This document shows positions 8,296 through 17,530 of a DNA stretch of 48,642 bases, one piece after another. The notes under the pieces are model-generated. The model made no database searches, had not been told where the DNA came from, and was given only the letters and a program-made list of their open reading frames with translations. Within the stretch, counting starts at the first letter, position 1, and each line of letters begins with the position of its first letter. The stretch comes from Streptomyces triticisoli. GTDB lineage: Bacteria; Actinomycetota; Actinomycetes; Streptomycetales; Streptomycetaceae. The translations under genes and the position numbers were made by a program. The stretch lies in contig NZ_QFDQ01000153.1 in NCBI RefSeq assembly GCF_003270085.1, positions 1 to 48,642 of the forward strand, read 5' to 3'.

Positions 8296-9776
8296 ACTCG
8301 CTCCGCCTCCTCGGTCCCGGTCTTCTCCAGCAGGGCGCGGACGGGCGCCGGGTCACCGCTGTCCACGGCGGTGACGAGGAGTTCGTACAGGTCGACGACC
8401 GTACCGTCCGGCGCGGTGAGCACCGTGCTCATCCAGCGGCTGGCGTAGGACCAGCCGGCCCGAAGCAGCAACGGCGTCAGAGCCGCGCCCATGGCATCGG
8501 CCAGCATCTGGCGGCCGGCCGCCGGGTGTACGGCGGACGGCAGCCACCTCAGCCGGGGCGCGACACGGCGGGCCAGGCGGTGCCAGTGGCCGTCGGCCAC
8601 GGCGTCCAGCGCCACGCGCAGCGCCTGGGCGGGCGAGACCTGCCGGGTCGCTGCCGTCAGCGCCTGTGCGCCCGGCCCCTCGTCGGCGGTACCGCGGAGT
8701 TCGTCGGCGTCGAGATCGAGCAGCCGCACCGGCTTGAGGTCCTCCGGCCGGATGCTGCTCCGGGACGCCGGGCCGGCCTCCGGATCGTCCGCGCAGGCGA
8801 GTTGCAGGACGCACCACCGGGCGATCGCGTCCGCGTCACGCAGGACGACCGGATCGGAGCCGTACGCCGTCCAGCCATCGGTGGGCGGCAGTGCGGCCAC
8901 CCGTTCGGCGGGTGGTGGGTGGTCGGCTGTGGCGTAGGCGTCCAGAGTGTGCTCCTCAGCGGCGTCGCGGGCGCAGCAGCTCGCCACCAGTGGGTCTTTG
9001 AGCGCGAGGTCGAGCGCGTCGTAGAAGTCCAGTGGGTACCTGCCGTCCTCGACCAGGTCCGCCACCCAGAACTCCGCGATCCCGGTGAACGCCTCGTCGA
9101 TCACACCGGTCCGCTCCAGCGCCTCGCGGGTGGCCGTGGCGCCGACGAGGCGTGCGGCGTCGGCGTCGGCTGCCGACTCGGTCTGCCACACCCGCGGCTG
9201 CGTGGCGCGGAGCAGGGGGGCGGCCAGCGGCGCCAGCGGACGGAAGCGGCCCTCCAGCCGCTCCGCGAGCGCGCCCCGTGCGGTCAGCAGCCACCGTGTG
9301 CGGCGGTCGTCGACGTGCTGCTGGTGCGCCAGTTCGTGTGCGATCACCGCCGCCAGCTGCGCGGCGGAGAACGCCCGGAGGACCGGCAGCCCGAGCAGCA
9401 GCGCGTACGTGCGCACGCCCGCGACCTTCACCCGGCCGAGCGCCACCGTCGGCTCCGGGACGATCCGCACCAGCAGCGGGGCGCGGAAGCCGGTCCGCTC
9501 GGTCATGTCCTGGATCAGCGCCGCCAGTTCCGGCTCCTCACCCGGCCGTACCGCCCGGCCCGGCAGGGCGTCCTGGACGATGGCCCCGTACAGGGCCGGA
9601 AGCACCCACAGCAGTGGCAGTACGGCGGCTTGCCAGACTCCCCAGACGAGCCCCACGGCGAGCACCACGAGAGTGAAGCCGGCCAGGGGCAGCCAGGCGA
9701 GTGCGAACATGGCCGCGATCAGCAGCCACTCGCGGACCGGCGAGACCTGCGGTCCCTCGGGTATGCGGCCGTCCAT
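8292..9776 (-). CDS. M48-family membrane zinc metalloprotease
   Basis: The protein has 494 residues. Two or three N-terminal membrane helices (WLLIAAMFALAWLPLAGF and following) precede a catalytic HELAH near residues 147-151 and the third zinc ligand region ESAADADAAR, the HtpX/Oma1-like M48 arrangement. The long C-terminal half is not catalytic. I chose ATG 9776 because CAGGAG lies 4 nt upstream; the in-frame ATG at 9818 has no ribosome-binding site. It is co-transcribed with the membrane protein at 7315. It probably cleaves membrane or envelope proteins; the substrate is unknown. Confidence 0.85.
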   Translation of the reverse strand: MDGRIPEGPQVSPVREWLLIAAMFALAWLPLAGFTLVVLAVGLVWGVWQAAVLPLLWVLPALYGAIVQDALPGRAVRPGEEPELAALIQDMTERTGFRAPLLVRIVPEPTVALGRVKVAGVRTYALLLGLPVLRAFSAAQLAAVIAHELAHQQHVDDRRTRWLLTARGALAERLEGRFRPLAPLAAPLLRATQPRVWQTESAADADAARLVGATATREALERTGVIDEAFTGIAEFWVADLVEDGRYPLDFYDALDLALKDPLVASCCARDAAEEHTLDAYATADHPPPAERVAALPPTDGWTAYGSDPVVLRDADAIARWCVLQLACADDPEAGPASRSSIRPEDLKPVRLLDLDADELRGTADEGPGAQALTAATRQVSPAQALRVALDAVADGHWHRLARRVAPRLRWLPSAVHPAAGRQMLADAMGAALTPLLLRAGWSYASRWMSTVLTAPDGTVVDLYELLVTAVDSGDPAPVRALLEKTGTEEAERV

Positions 9777-9865
9777 CACACTCCTGTCGGGCGGTGAGAC
9801 ATCCGCGGATTGTGCCACAGCCCGAACAGGTGAGCGGGAGGGAGGCAGGTGCGGGGACGGAGCGC

Positions 9866-10831
9866 TCAGGGGCGCAACACCACTCGTCGACCGTGGAGTT
9901 CGCCCCGCTCCATGCGGCTGTGCGCCCGAGCCGTGGCGCTCAGCGGGTGGTACTCCACGGAGCGGGGGCGCAGTGCGCCGGCCGCCAGGAGGTCGTTGAC
10001 GGCCGCCGCCGCGTCGGCCAGTTCCGCCGTCGTGGCGTTGGAGATGGCGAAGCCGCGCACGGAGCCGTCCTTCATGTAGAGCGCGCCGACCGGGAGGACC
10101 GGCTCGTCCCGGGCGCCGGACATGACGACGATGCGGCCGCGGTGGGCGAGGAGGCCGACCGCGGTTCGAAGGTCGTTGTGGCCGGAGGTGTCGATGTGCA
10201 CGTCGACGCCGTCCGGGGCGAGGGCCGCCAGCCGCGCAGCGAGGTCGCTGGCGTGGTAGTCCACGACCTCGGCCGCGCCCAGGGACCGGACGTGGCCGTG
10301 GTCGCGCGGCGCGGCGGTGGCCAGCACGCGCGCGTGCGCACGGACCGCGAACTCCACCAGCGCGCTGCCCACGTTGCCGCCCGCGCCGCAGACCAGGACC
10401 GTCTCACCGGACCGCAGCCCGCCGTGCGCGAAGAGGGCCAGGTGGGCGGTCGCGGCCGGGTGGAACACGGCCACCGCCTCCCCCGGGTCCACGCCCGGCG
10501 GCAGCCGGTAGAGGCGGTCGGCCGGCACCACGGCCTGTTCGGCGGCGGCTCCCTGCCGGCCGTCGTGGCCGAGGCTGTTGCACCACACCGTCTCGCCCAC
10601 GGCGAAACCGGACCCGGCGCAGGCCACCGTGCCCACGAGGTCGCGTCCGACCACGAACGGGAACGGCAGCGGCGTACGGAACACCCCGGAGCGGACGAAC
10701 GTGTCCACCGGGTCGACCGCGGTGGCCAGCACATCCACCAGCACCTCGCCCGGACCCGGCACGGGAGCGGGCAGCTCACCGAAGCGAATGAGGTCGGGCG
10801 GACCCAGCTGTTCGACATAAGCGGCACGCAT
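9866..10831 (-). CDS. NADPH:quinone oxidoreductase-like zinc-free MDR dehydrogenase
   Basis: The protein has 321 residues of the medium-chain dehydrogenase/reductase superfamily. It begins MRAAYVEQLGPPDLIRFGELP, has the GroES-like domain (VGRDLVGTVACAGSGF), and a Rossmann motif VCGAGGNVGSALVEFAV. The structural zinc Cys cluster is absent, which points to the quinone-reductase/crotonyl-CoA-reductase side of the family. ATG 10831 follows GGGAGAA at good spacing; a longer frame to 10912 has no support. The substrate cannot be named. Confidence 0.85.
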   Translation of the reverse strand: MRAAYVEQLGPPDLIRFGELPAPVPGPGEVLVDVLATAVDPVDTFVRSGVFRTPLPFPFVVGRDLVGTVACAGSGFAVGETVWCNSLGHDGRQGAAAEQAVVPADRLYRLPPGVDPGEAVAVFHPAATAHLALFAHGGLRSGETVLVCGAGGNVGSALVEFAVRAHARVLATAAPRDHGHVRSLGAAEVVDYHASDLAARLAALAPDGVDVHIDTSGHNDLRTAVGLLAHRGRIVVMSGARDEPVLPVGALYMKDGSVRGFAISNATTAELADAAAAVNDLLAAGALRPRSVEYHPLSATARAHSRMERGELHGRRVVLRP

Positions 10832-11058
10832 GAACGGCAATTCTCCCACCGGGCGGCTCTGCACGCGCGCGTGCGCTCGGCCCTCGCCCACGTCAAGGAG
10901 ATCCACAGCCACGAGACCGCTCCCCGCGCGCGCTCGGTGGTTCTGCCGACGGAATCCGGGCTCTGGTCCGACTACTGTGGAGCGGCGACGCCGAGTGTCG
11001 TCGGCCGCATGTGACGGGGTGTGCGGAGAGTTCCGCGGCCGTCACCTTCGGGGAGACC

Positions 11059-11343
11059 ATGTCCCAGTACCCATCGCTGCCCCGAGCCTTGGCGGAGGCG
11101 CTCGTGGACCTCGCCTGGTTCGTCGAGAGCGCGGACGACGAGCACATGGATCAGGACGATGCGGTGAAGGCACTGGAGGGTGTCGCTGCGGTGGTGGGCC
11201 GCATGTCGGATTCCCAGCGTGCGGAGTTCCAGCAGGTGATCGAGGGCATGACCGTGGCCGAGACCGATCCCGGGCGCCGTGAATTCCTGGAAGCGTTCCC
11301 GGACGGCTTCGGACTCGTGGAGCGGCTGCCGACGGCGCCATGA
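11059..11343 (+). CDS. Small acidic protein of unknown function
   Basis: The protein has 94 residues from the ATG at 11059, preceded by GGGGAG. It begins MSQYPSLPRALAEALVDLAW, is acidic and predicted mostly helical, with no membrane segment or known motif. It stands alone between the quinone reductase (divergent) and the coiled-coil protein at 11449 (convergent). No function is proposed. Confidence 0.7.
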   Translation: MSQYPSLPRALAEALVDLAWFVESADDEHMDQDDAVKALEGVAAVVGRMSDSQRAEFQQVIEGMTVAETDPGRREFLEAFPDGFGLVERLPTAP

Positions 11344-11448
11344 CGTGGAGGCCGCCCGCATCGGCTTCGTCCTCGTCACCGGGGGCAGCGACGAGCGGGG
11401 TGGTGCGCTGTCCGTCGTGCCCCCCTTCACCGGCGCGCCCGGCACCGG

Positions 11449-12444
11449 TCAGAAGTGGCCGTAGCCGCCGGAGCCGTCGTAACCGCTGTAGCCGTCGTGG
11501 CCGCCGTGACCACCGATGTAGCCGCCCGTTCCTGACACTCCGCTGCCGCCGATGCGGGACGGCCTCGACGAGGAGGGCGGAGGGGGCGGGGAGGGTTGAG
11601 GGCCGTATCGGGTGTCCTTCCAGACTTTCTTCGTCACCGCGCGCCACCACTCCGGGAAGGAGAGGGTGACACCCAGCGCGCGGCACTCGCGCTCCACCTC
11701 GGCCCGGGCCGTCCTGTCCCACCGGATCTTGGAGGTATGGCCACTTTTGCGCACCAACACCAGGAGGCTCTTCTCGAGTTGACGCGCCGTCATGCCATCC
11801 TCGGGGGATGATCCGGCCGGGGGATCCGGCAGCGCGCGGGCAGCCGGTACGTCGGTCCGATGGACGAGGATGGGTGAGCCGGCCTCGGCCACCTTGAACA
11901 GCCACACCCGCTTGGCGGCAACCGTGTCCAGCACGGAGCGCCTGCGCTCCGCCTTTCTGCGGCGCGCGAGCAGGCGCGCTTCCTGCTGTGCCTTGTGCTC
12001 GGCCAGCCGCCTTGCGATCTCCTCCCGGACCGGCCGGTACTCCTCCTCCGCCCGCTGCACGGCGGCGGCGAAGGCGAGTTGGGCCTGCTCCGACCGTTCC
12101 GCCAGCCGTCTTTGCCACCCCGGCCAGTGGCGCGGCCCGGCGATGTGCGTCCAGTTCCGCTCGCGCGCGTACAGGTTCACCTTGCAGTTCCGGCCACCAT
12201 GTGCCCGATACAGGTCCTCCAGTGCGCGGGAGAGAGAGTCGAGGCAGTCGCGCACGGCTGCGTCCCACCGCTCGAGATCCGCCCGTGAGCATGAGAGAAC
12301 ATCGCCCCACGCGTACCGCGCCCCCATCCGGTACACCTCAATGCTCTCCGGGTACCGGACGGAGGCCGTCGGCACGAACCGCGCCCCGCAGAGCTCGTCC
12401 GCGTCGAACCGGACGTCGACCCGACTCACCTTGCTGTACGTCAT
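11449..12444 (-). CDS. Unknown protein with coiled-coil centre and Gly/Tyr-rich tail
   Basis: The protein has 331 residues from ATG 12444 (MTYSKVSRVDVRFDADELCG). Residues 1-110 look globular with Trp-rich NWTHIAGPRHWPGW. Residues about 115-175 are a charged coiled coil (AERSEQAQLAFAAAVQ, EEIARRLAEHKAQQEA). Residues 205-290 are globular again (SFPEWWRAVTKKVWKD). The last 45 residues are a proline run followed by a low-complexity Gly/Tyr/His tail (GGHGGHDGYSGYDGSGGYGHF is split here as GGHGGHDGYS then GYDGSGGYGHF). I do not recognise the family. The tail resembles phase-separating or adhesive segments; that is speculation. Confidence 0.75.
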   Translation of the reverse strand: MTYSKVSRVDVRFDADELCGARFVPTASVRYPESIEVYRMGARYAWGDVLSCSRADLERWDAAVRDCLDSLSRALEDLYRAHGGRNCKVNLYARERNWTHIAGPRHWPGWQRRLAERSEQAQLAFAAAVQRAEEEYRPVREEIARRLAEHKAQQEARLLARRRKAERRRSVLDTVAAKRVWLFKVAEAGSPILVHRTDVPAARALPDPPAGSSPEDGMTARQLEKSLLVLVRKSGHTSKIRWDRTARAEVERECRALGVTLSFPEWWRAVTKKVWKDTRYGPQPSPPPPPSSSRPSRIGGSGVSGTGGYIGGHGGHDGYSGYDGSGGYGHF

Positions 12445-12770
12445 GCTGCTCTCCCGCCTCACTCGACGGTGCCCACCTGGCTACGTACACCGGTCGGCCA
12501 GCACAGCATGGTCGACTGTTCAGCACAACCGTGCGGACGCCCCTCGGCGTCAGCGAGAACACGACCAGCGGCTGAGGGGTCCACCGGCCTTGACAGGCCC
12601 TGGTGGGGACGGTGAATGACGGGTCGTCGGCACCCGCCGTGCCGTACGGTCGAGGGACTGGCCCGCCGTTGCTCCCGGATGGTGCGGACGGGGTCTTCGG
12701 CGACCCGGACGACCCGGACGACCCGCCCGCACCGAGGCACGCATACGACTGAACAGGCCACGGCTTCTGC

Positions 12771-13066
12771 CGCCTCCGCGTGCGGGCCCGCATCCGGCTC
12801 GGCGGTCCGGTCGTGCCGGTCCGGGACAAGGTCCGCCCGCACCTCATCCGCGGCATGAGCGAGTTCATCAGGAAGTCCTCCGACTGGCTGACCATGCTCC
12901 AACTGCCCGCTCACGGTCCGGACCTCAGCCCGCAGGAGGGCATCCGGTCGCCGGTCAGGCGCAGGGTCGGCAACCGCGCGGTCGCTGACCCCGCCCAGGT
13001 CACCCGAGCCGTCAAGCGCAAGCCGAAGCAGATCCGGCACCGGCCCGAGCCGCAACGGCTCGCCGA
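12771..13066 (+). pseudogene. IS630-family transposase remnant (C-terminal part)
   Basis: The frame reads LGGPVVPVRDKVRPHLIRG, then DWLTMLQLPAHGPDLSPQEG and a basic tail (AVKRKPKQIRHRPE). This matches the end of IS630 transposases, where the second catalytic Asp sits in VWDNLN and the Glu in NPxEG. Here the Asp and Glu remain but the usual Trp residues are changed to Arg and there is no N-terminal half, so the element is dead. The rest of the 708-bp gap (12445-13152) has no gene I can support; 12698-12721 is a short GACCCG-type tandem repeat. Confidence 0.75.
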
Positions 13067-13152
13067 CATCACACATTCAGGATCAGCGGCTCTCACGTGC
13101 AGGACCAACTCGGGGTGGCCGTCGAAGCCCGTGCTTTGGTTGGGTGGAGTCC

Positions 13153-13824
13153 ATGAGCGCGATCCGACTGCTTCTCGTCGACGACGACCCGCTGGTGAGA
13201 GCCGGTCTGTCCCTCATGCTGGGCGGCGCCGACGACATCGAGATCGTCGGCGAGGCTGCCGACGGCAGCGAGGTGCAGGCCCTGGTCGACCGCACCCGGC
13301 CGGACGTCGTCCTGATGGACGTACGGATGCCGGGCGTGGACGGCCTGACGGCGACGGAACGGCTGCGCGGGCACCCGGAGGCACCCCAGGTCGTCGTCCT
13401 CACCACCTTCCACGCCGACGAGCAGGTACTGCGCGCCCTGCGCGCGGGCGCCGCCGGCTTCGTGCTCAAGGACACCCCGCCGGCCGAGATCGTGCGGGCG
13501 GTACGCCGGGTCGCGGCCGGCGACCCGGTGCTCTCGCCCACCGTCACCCGCCAGTTGATGCGGCACGCCGCCGGCACCGCCGCCGACGACCGGCGCGCCC
13601 GCGCGCGGGAGCGCCTCGCCGCCCTCAACGACCGCGAGCGCGAGGTCGCCGTCCGGGTCGGCCGCGGACTGGCCAACGCCCAGATAGCGGCCGAGCTGTT
13701 CATGAGCGTGGCCACCGTCAAGACCCACGTCTCACGCGTCCTGGCCCGGCTCGGCCTCAACAACCGCGTACAGATCGCCCTGCTCGCCCACGACGCGGGA
13801 CTCCTCGAACAGGACGCGCCCTGA
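13153..13824 (+). CDS. NarL/FixJ-family response regulator
   Basis: The protein has 223 residues. The receiver domain shows the acidic pocket (LLVDDDPLV), phospho-acceptor Asp near residue 55 (VVLMDVRMPG), the Thr switch (VLTTFHADE) and conserved Lys (GFVLKDTPP). The C-terminal LuxR helix-turn-helix reads LNDREREVAVRVGRGLAN, AQIAAELFMSVATVKTHVSR. ATG 13153 follows GGTGGAG. No kinase adjoins it; its likely partner is the HisKA_3 kinase at 6026, about 5.9 kb upstream. The P450 follows 91 bp downstream and may be a target. Confidence 0.92.
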   Translation: MSAIRLLLVDDDPLVRAGLSLMLGGADDIEIVGEAADGSEVQALVDRTRPDVVLMDVRMPGVDGLTATERLRGHPEAPQVVVLTTFHADEQVLRALRAGAAGFVLKDTPPAEIVRAVRRVAAGDPVLSPTVTRQLMRHAAGTAADDRRARARERLAALNDREREVAVRVGRGLANAQIAAELFMSVATVKTHVSRVLARLGLNNRVQIALLAHDAGLLEQDAP

Positions 13825-13915
13825 GATCCGGCGGTCCGGCACTTCCCGGGTCCACCGTGCGTTGACCGGTCACGGGAAGTCTTGCGCACTCCGACACTCC
13901 GAAGGAGGAGTGGTG

Positions 13916-15097
13916 ATGGCGGACGTGATCGACCTGGGGGAGTACGGGGCGGGATTCCGGGCGGACCCGCATCCGGTCTACGCCGAACTGCGCGCACTCG
14001 GCCCGGTGCACCGGGTGCGGCTGCCACCGCCCGAGGGCTACGACACCTGGCTCGTCGTCGGGTACGAGGAGGCGCGCGCCGCGCTCGCCGACCCCCGGCT
14101 GACCAAGGACGTCAGCGCGGCCGACATCTCCGTGCTCGACGAGCAGGTGTTCGGCAGGCACATGCTGATCACCGACCCGCCGCAGCACACGCGGTTGCGC
14201 TCACTGGTCACGCGCGCGTTCACCGCGCGCCGCGTGGAGGCGCTGCGGCCGCGGATCCAGCAGATCACCGACGGACTGCTGGACGCGATGCTGCCGCGCG
14301 GGCGCGCGGACCTGGTGGAGGCGTTCGCGTACCCGCTGCCGATCACGGTCATCTGCGAGCTGCTGGGCGTGCCGGAGATCGACCGGGCCGCGTTCCGGGA
14401 GATGTCCAACGAGGTGGTCGCCCCCACCAGCGAGGAGGCGAAACTGCGGGCCGCGGACCGGCTCGGCGCGTACCTCACCGAGCTGGTCGAGGACAAGCGG
14501 TGCGCGGGGCCGGCCGACGACCTGCTCAGCACCCTGATCCGCACCACGGCCGAGGACGGCGACCGGCTCTCCGACGGCGAACTGCGCGGAATGGCCTTCC
14601 TGCTGCTCATCGCGGGCCATGAGACCACGGTCAACCTCATCGTCAACGGCGCGTACACCCTGCTGACCCACCCGGAGCAACTGGCGGAGCTGCGCGCGGA
14701 CCCGGATCTGATCGACGGCGCAGTCGAGGAGATGCTGCGTCATGAGGGCCCGGTGGAGACGGCCACGTTCCGGTTCGCCGCCCAGCCCCTGGAGATCGCC
14801 GGCATCACCATCGGCCAGGGCGAGCCGGTGATGATCGGCCTCACCGCCGCCGACCGGGACGCCGGCCGCTACCCGGCCCCCGACCGCTTCGACATCCACC
14901 GCGACACCCGCGGCCACCTCGCCTTCGGCCACGGCGTCCACTACTGCCTGGGCGCCTCCCTGGCCCGCCTGGAAACCCGCACGGCCCTGCGCACCCTCCT
15001 CCACCGAGCCCCCGCCCTGGCCCTCGACGGTCCACCCGGCGAATGGCTCCCGGGCATGCTGATCCGCGGCAGGCGCAGCCTGCCGGTGCGCTGGTAG
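13916..15097 (+). CDS. Cytochrome P450
   Basis: The protein has 393 residues, normal for soluble bacterial P450s. It has the I-helix oxygen-binding motif AGHETT (near residue 233), K-helix ExxR in EEMLRHEGP, and the haem-binding loop FGHGVHYCLGASLARLE with the axial Cys near residue 343. It resembles CYP105/CYP107-type enzymes that hydroxylate polyketides, terpenes or xenobiotics. AAGGAGGAG lies 7 nt before ATG 13916. No ferredoxin gene adjoins it, so it must borrow redox partners. Substrate unknown. Confidence 0.93.
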   Translation: MADVIDLGEYGAGFRADPHPVYAELRALGPVHRVRLPPPEGYDTWLVVGYEEARAALADPRLTKDVSAADISVLDEQVFGRHMLITDPPQHTRLRSLVTRAFTARRVEALRPRIQQITDGLLDAMLPRGRADLVEAFAYPLPITVICELLGVPEIDRAAFREMSNEVVAPTSEEAKLRAADRLGAYLTELVEDKRCAGPADDLLSTLIRTTAEDGDRLSDGELRGMAFLLLIAGHETTVNLIVNGAYTLLTHPEQLAELRADPDLIDGAVEEMLRHEGPVETATFRFAAQPLEIAGITIGQGEPVMIGLTAADRDAGRYPAPDRFDIHRDTRGHLAFGHGVHYCLGASLARLETRTALRTLLHRAPALALDGPPGEWLPGMLIRGRRSLPVRW

Positions 15098-15098
15098 C

Positions 15099-15125
15099 GC
15101 AGGGGCGGCCGGCACTCCGCCCTGC
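15099..15125 (+). terminator. Hairpin after the P450 gene
   Basis: GCAGGGGCGG and CCGCCCTGC pair with one bulge just after the P450 stop. There is no T-run, as usual in Streptomyces. Confidence 0.45.
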
Positions 15126-15569
15126 CGTGCGGGGCCGGTCGTGGCACGGCCCGGGTCGTGCCGGTGTGCAGGTGGCCCGGGTCCGGTGGGGAACGGGCTG
15201 TGCCGGGCGGGTCGGCGGTGCGGTCGCGTCCGCCGGTGCTTCGCCCCGGGGGAACCTGCTGGTGTCCGGCCCGGTGGGGACCGCCGTGCCGTGCGGGGCG
15301 ACCGTGCGGCCCAGCCTGCCGATTCCCTGCCCGGCCCGGCGGAGCCAAACGTGACCCGGCCCGGTCGTCGTCGGCCCGGTGGAACGGTGCTCGCCGGGTG
15401 CGGGGCGGTCGCTTCGTGTCCGGGCGGGGCACGTCCGCCGGTGTGGGCCGGTCGCCTCGCACCGGGCCGAGTCGCCTCCGGCCGGCCGAGTCGTACCCCC
15501 GGCCCGTACCCGCCGGTGCCCCACCCGGCCGCGGGGCGCGCAGACGTTACCGGAGCGGCCGTGGGCCCG
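15126..15569. other. Long GC-rich gap without a gene
   Basis: About 440 bp of very GC-rich sequence with short runs of GGCCCGG-like words. Open frames exist on both strands but show no recognisable protein, codon pattern or ribosome-binding site. I see no RNA gene. Confidence 0.5.
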
Positions 15570-16592
15570 TCACCGGAACACCGCCCGGGCCCCGCCCGGG
15601 ATCTCCGCCAGGTGCACCGGGCGGTGCTCGCGGCGGGAGATCTCGCAGGCCTCGGCGATGCGCAGGGCCTGCAGGGCCTCGCGGCCGTCGCACGGGTTGG
15701 GGCGTTCGCCGCGCACGACCTCGACGAAGGCGCACAGCTCGGCCTCGTAGGCGGGGCCGAAGCGCTCCAGGAAGCCGGTCCAGGGCTTGTCCGCGGCCGG
15801 CGGCCCGGTCGGCTCGGTGGACGCGATGGGCGTACGGTCGTCGAGGCCGACCACGATCTGGTCCAGCTCCCCGGCCAGCTCCATGCGGACGTCGTAGCCC
15901 GCGCCGTTGAGCCGGGTCGCGGTGGCCGTCGCCAGGGTGCCGTCGTCGAGGGTGAGCAGTGCCGCGCCGGTGTCGACGTCACCGGCCTCGCGGAACATCG
16001 CGGGACCGGCGTCGGACCCGGCCGCGTACACGGCCACGACCTCACGGCCCGTCACCCAGCGCAGCACGTCGAAGTCGTGGATCAGCGTGTCCCGGAACAG
16101 CCCGCCGGACAGCGGCAGCCACGCCGCGGGCGGCGGCGCCTGGTCGGAGGTGAGCGCGCGGACCGTGTGCAGGCGGCCGAGCCGCCCCGAGCGCACCGCC
16201 TCGCGGGCGCCGGTGTAGCCGGCGTCGAAGCGCCGCTGGAAGCCCATCTGCAGGATCGTCCCCGCCGCCGCCACCTCGCCGAGCGCGTGCAGCGTGCCCG
16301 GCAGGTCCAGTGCGATCGGCTTCTCGCAGAACACCGGCAGCCCCGACCGCGCCGCCCGGCCGATCAGTTCGGCGTGGGCGGAGGTAGACGTGGTGATCAC
16401 CACCGCGTCCACGCCCCATGTGAAGATCTCGTCCACGCCCGGCGCCGCCGTCTCGCCCAGCCGGTGGGCGAGTTCCTGCGCCCGCGCTGGATCGGCGTCC
16501 GTGAGGATCAACGAGCCGACGTCGCGATGATGGCTGAGCGTGTTCGCGTGGATGGTGCCGATGCGGCCCGTACCGATGACCCCGATGCGCAT
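15570..16592 (-). CDS. Gfo/Idh/MocA-family sugar or inositol dehydrogenase
   Basis: The protein has 340 residues. An N-terminal Rossmann fold (MRIGVIGTGRIGTIHANTL) is followed by the family motif CEKPIALD with the catalytic Lys, and DTLIHDFDVLRWVTG carrying the conserved Asp/His pair. It resembles inositol 2-dehydrogenases and related NAD(P)-dependent sugar oxidoreductases. ATG 16592 starts right at the Rossmann strand; a longer frame to 16628 is unlikely. It is divergent from the GntR regulator, with a candidate operator in the gap, so it is probably controlled by it. The exact sugar is unknown. Confidence 0.9.
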   Translation of the reverse strand: MRIGVIGTGRIGTIHANTLSHHRDVGSLILTDADPARAQELAHRLGETAAPGVDEIFTWGVDAVVITTSTSAHAELIGRAARSGLPVFCEKPIALDLPGTLHALGEVAAAGTILQMGFQRRFDAGYTGAREAVRSGRLGRLHTVRALTSDQAPPPAAWLPLSGGLFRDTLIHDFDVLRWVTGREVVAVYAAGSDAGPAMFREAGDVDTGAALLTLDDGTLATATATRLNGAGYDVRMELAGELDQIVVGLDDRTPIASTEPTGPPAADKPWTGFLERFGPAYEAELCAFVEVVRGERPNPCDGREALQALRIAEACEISRREHRPVHLAEIPGGARAVFR

Positions 16593-16632
16593 GGGAACAA
16601 AGTGGGGGCGGACCCCACACGCTGTCAATCAG

Positions 16633-16652
16633 TATGTCAGGACAATCGGACC
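16633..16652. promoter_or_regulatory. Candidate GntR operator, copy 1
   Basis: The site reads TATGTCAGGACAATCGGACC, with near-palindromic core TGTCAGGACA (16635-16644). It lies between the divergent dehydrogenase and gntR, and 17 of its 20 bases recur at 17531-17550. Two copies bracketing the regulator gene suggest autoregulation and control of neighbours. Confidence 0.6.
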
Positions 16653-16693
16653 ACACGCTTCCCGTCGACCGGCGGCAGGACTACGCTCGGGCC

Positions 16694-17458
16694 GTGCCGA
16701 AAGCAGAAGTGGACCCCACCGTCTCGCTCGAGCTCAGTGTGGACCGGAGTTCCCCGGTGCCGCTGTACTTCCAGCTGTCCCAGCAGCTCGAGTCCGCGAT
16801 CGAGCAGGGCACCCTCACCCCCGGCTGTCTGCTGGGCAACGAGATCGAGCTCGCCGCACGGCTCGGCCTGTCCCGGCCCACCGTCCGCCAGGCCATCCAG
16901 TCGCTCGTCGACAAGGGCCTCCTGGTGCGCCGCCGCGGCGTCGGCACGCAGGTCGTGCACAGCAAGGTCCGGCGTCCGCTGGAACTGACCAGCCTCTACG
17001 ACGACTTGGAGGCCGCGGGACAGCTCCCGGCGACCAGGGTCCTGGTCAACACGGTCGTCCCCGCGTCCGGCGGGGTCGCCGCCGCCCTCGGGGTGGCCGA
17101 GGGCGAGGAGGTGCACCGCATCGAACGGCTGCGCCTCGCGCACGGCGAGCCGATGGCGTACCTCACCAACTACCTGCCGCCCGGCCTGCTCGACCTGGAC
17201 ACCGGCCATCTGGAGGCGACCGGCCTGTACCGGCTGATGCGCGCCGCCGGGATCACCCTGCACAGCGCCCGCCAGTCCATCGGCGCCCGCGCCGCCACCT
17301 CCGCCGAGGCCGAGCGGCTCGGCGAGGCGGAGGGTGCCCCGCTGCTCACCATGGAGCGCGTCACCTTCGACGACACCGGCCGCGCGGTGGAGTTCGGCAC
17401 CCACACCTACCGGCCGTCCCGCTACTCCTTCGAGTTCCAGCTGCTCGTACGGTCCTGA
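16694..17458 (+). CDS. GntR-family (HutC subfamily) regulator
   Basis: The protein has about 254 residues. The winged helix (PLYFQLSQQLESAIEQG, then LAARLGLSRPTVRQAIQSL and GLLVRRRGVGTQVV) is followed by a UTRA effector-binding domain (LTSLYDDLEAAG to the end YRPSRYSFEFQLLVRS), which binds sugar phosphates or related ligands. I chose GTG 16694: a TACGCT -10 box at 16682-16687 lies 6 nt before it, a leaderless layout. The in-frame ATG at 16634 lies inside the operator and is unlikely. It probably represses the dehydrogenase and genes downstream. Confidence 0.88.
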   Translation: MPKAEVDPTVSLELSVDRSSPVPLYFQLSQQLESAIEQGTLTPGCLLGNEIELAARLGLSRPTVRQAIQSLVDKGLLVRRRGVGTQVVHSKVRRPLELTSLYDDLEAAGQLPATRVLVNTVVPASGGVAAALGVAEGEEVHRIERLRLAHGEPMAYLTNYLPPGLLDLDTGHLEATGLYRLMRAAGITLHSARQSIGARAATSAEAERLGEAEGAPLLTMERVTFDDTGRAVEFGTHTYRPSRYSFEFQLLVRS

Positions 17459-17530
17459 CCGTGCTCAGCCCAGGGCCCCCGTCCGTCGCGCATGCGTGAC
17501 GGACGTCGCACGTCCAGGCGCTCGTCATGT

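Noticed and set aside
15126..15462. Open frame on the minus strand after the P450 gene as a possible gene
   Set aside because: Pro/Arg/Thr-rich translation, no ribosome-binding site, and no recognisable protein.
16634..16693. Upstream ATG start for the GntR regulator
   Set aside because: The ATG is part of the conserved operator word, and a -10 box with GTG 6 nt later fits a leaderless start at 16694.
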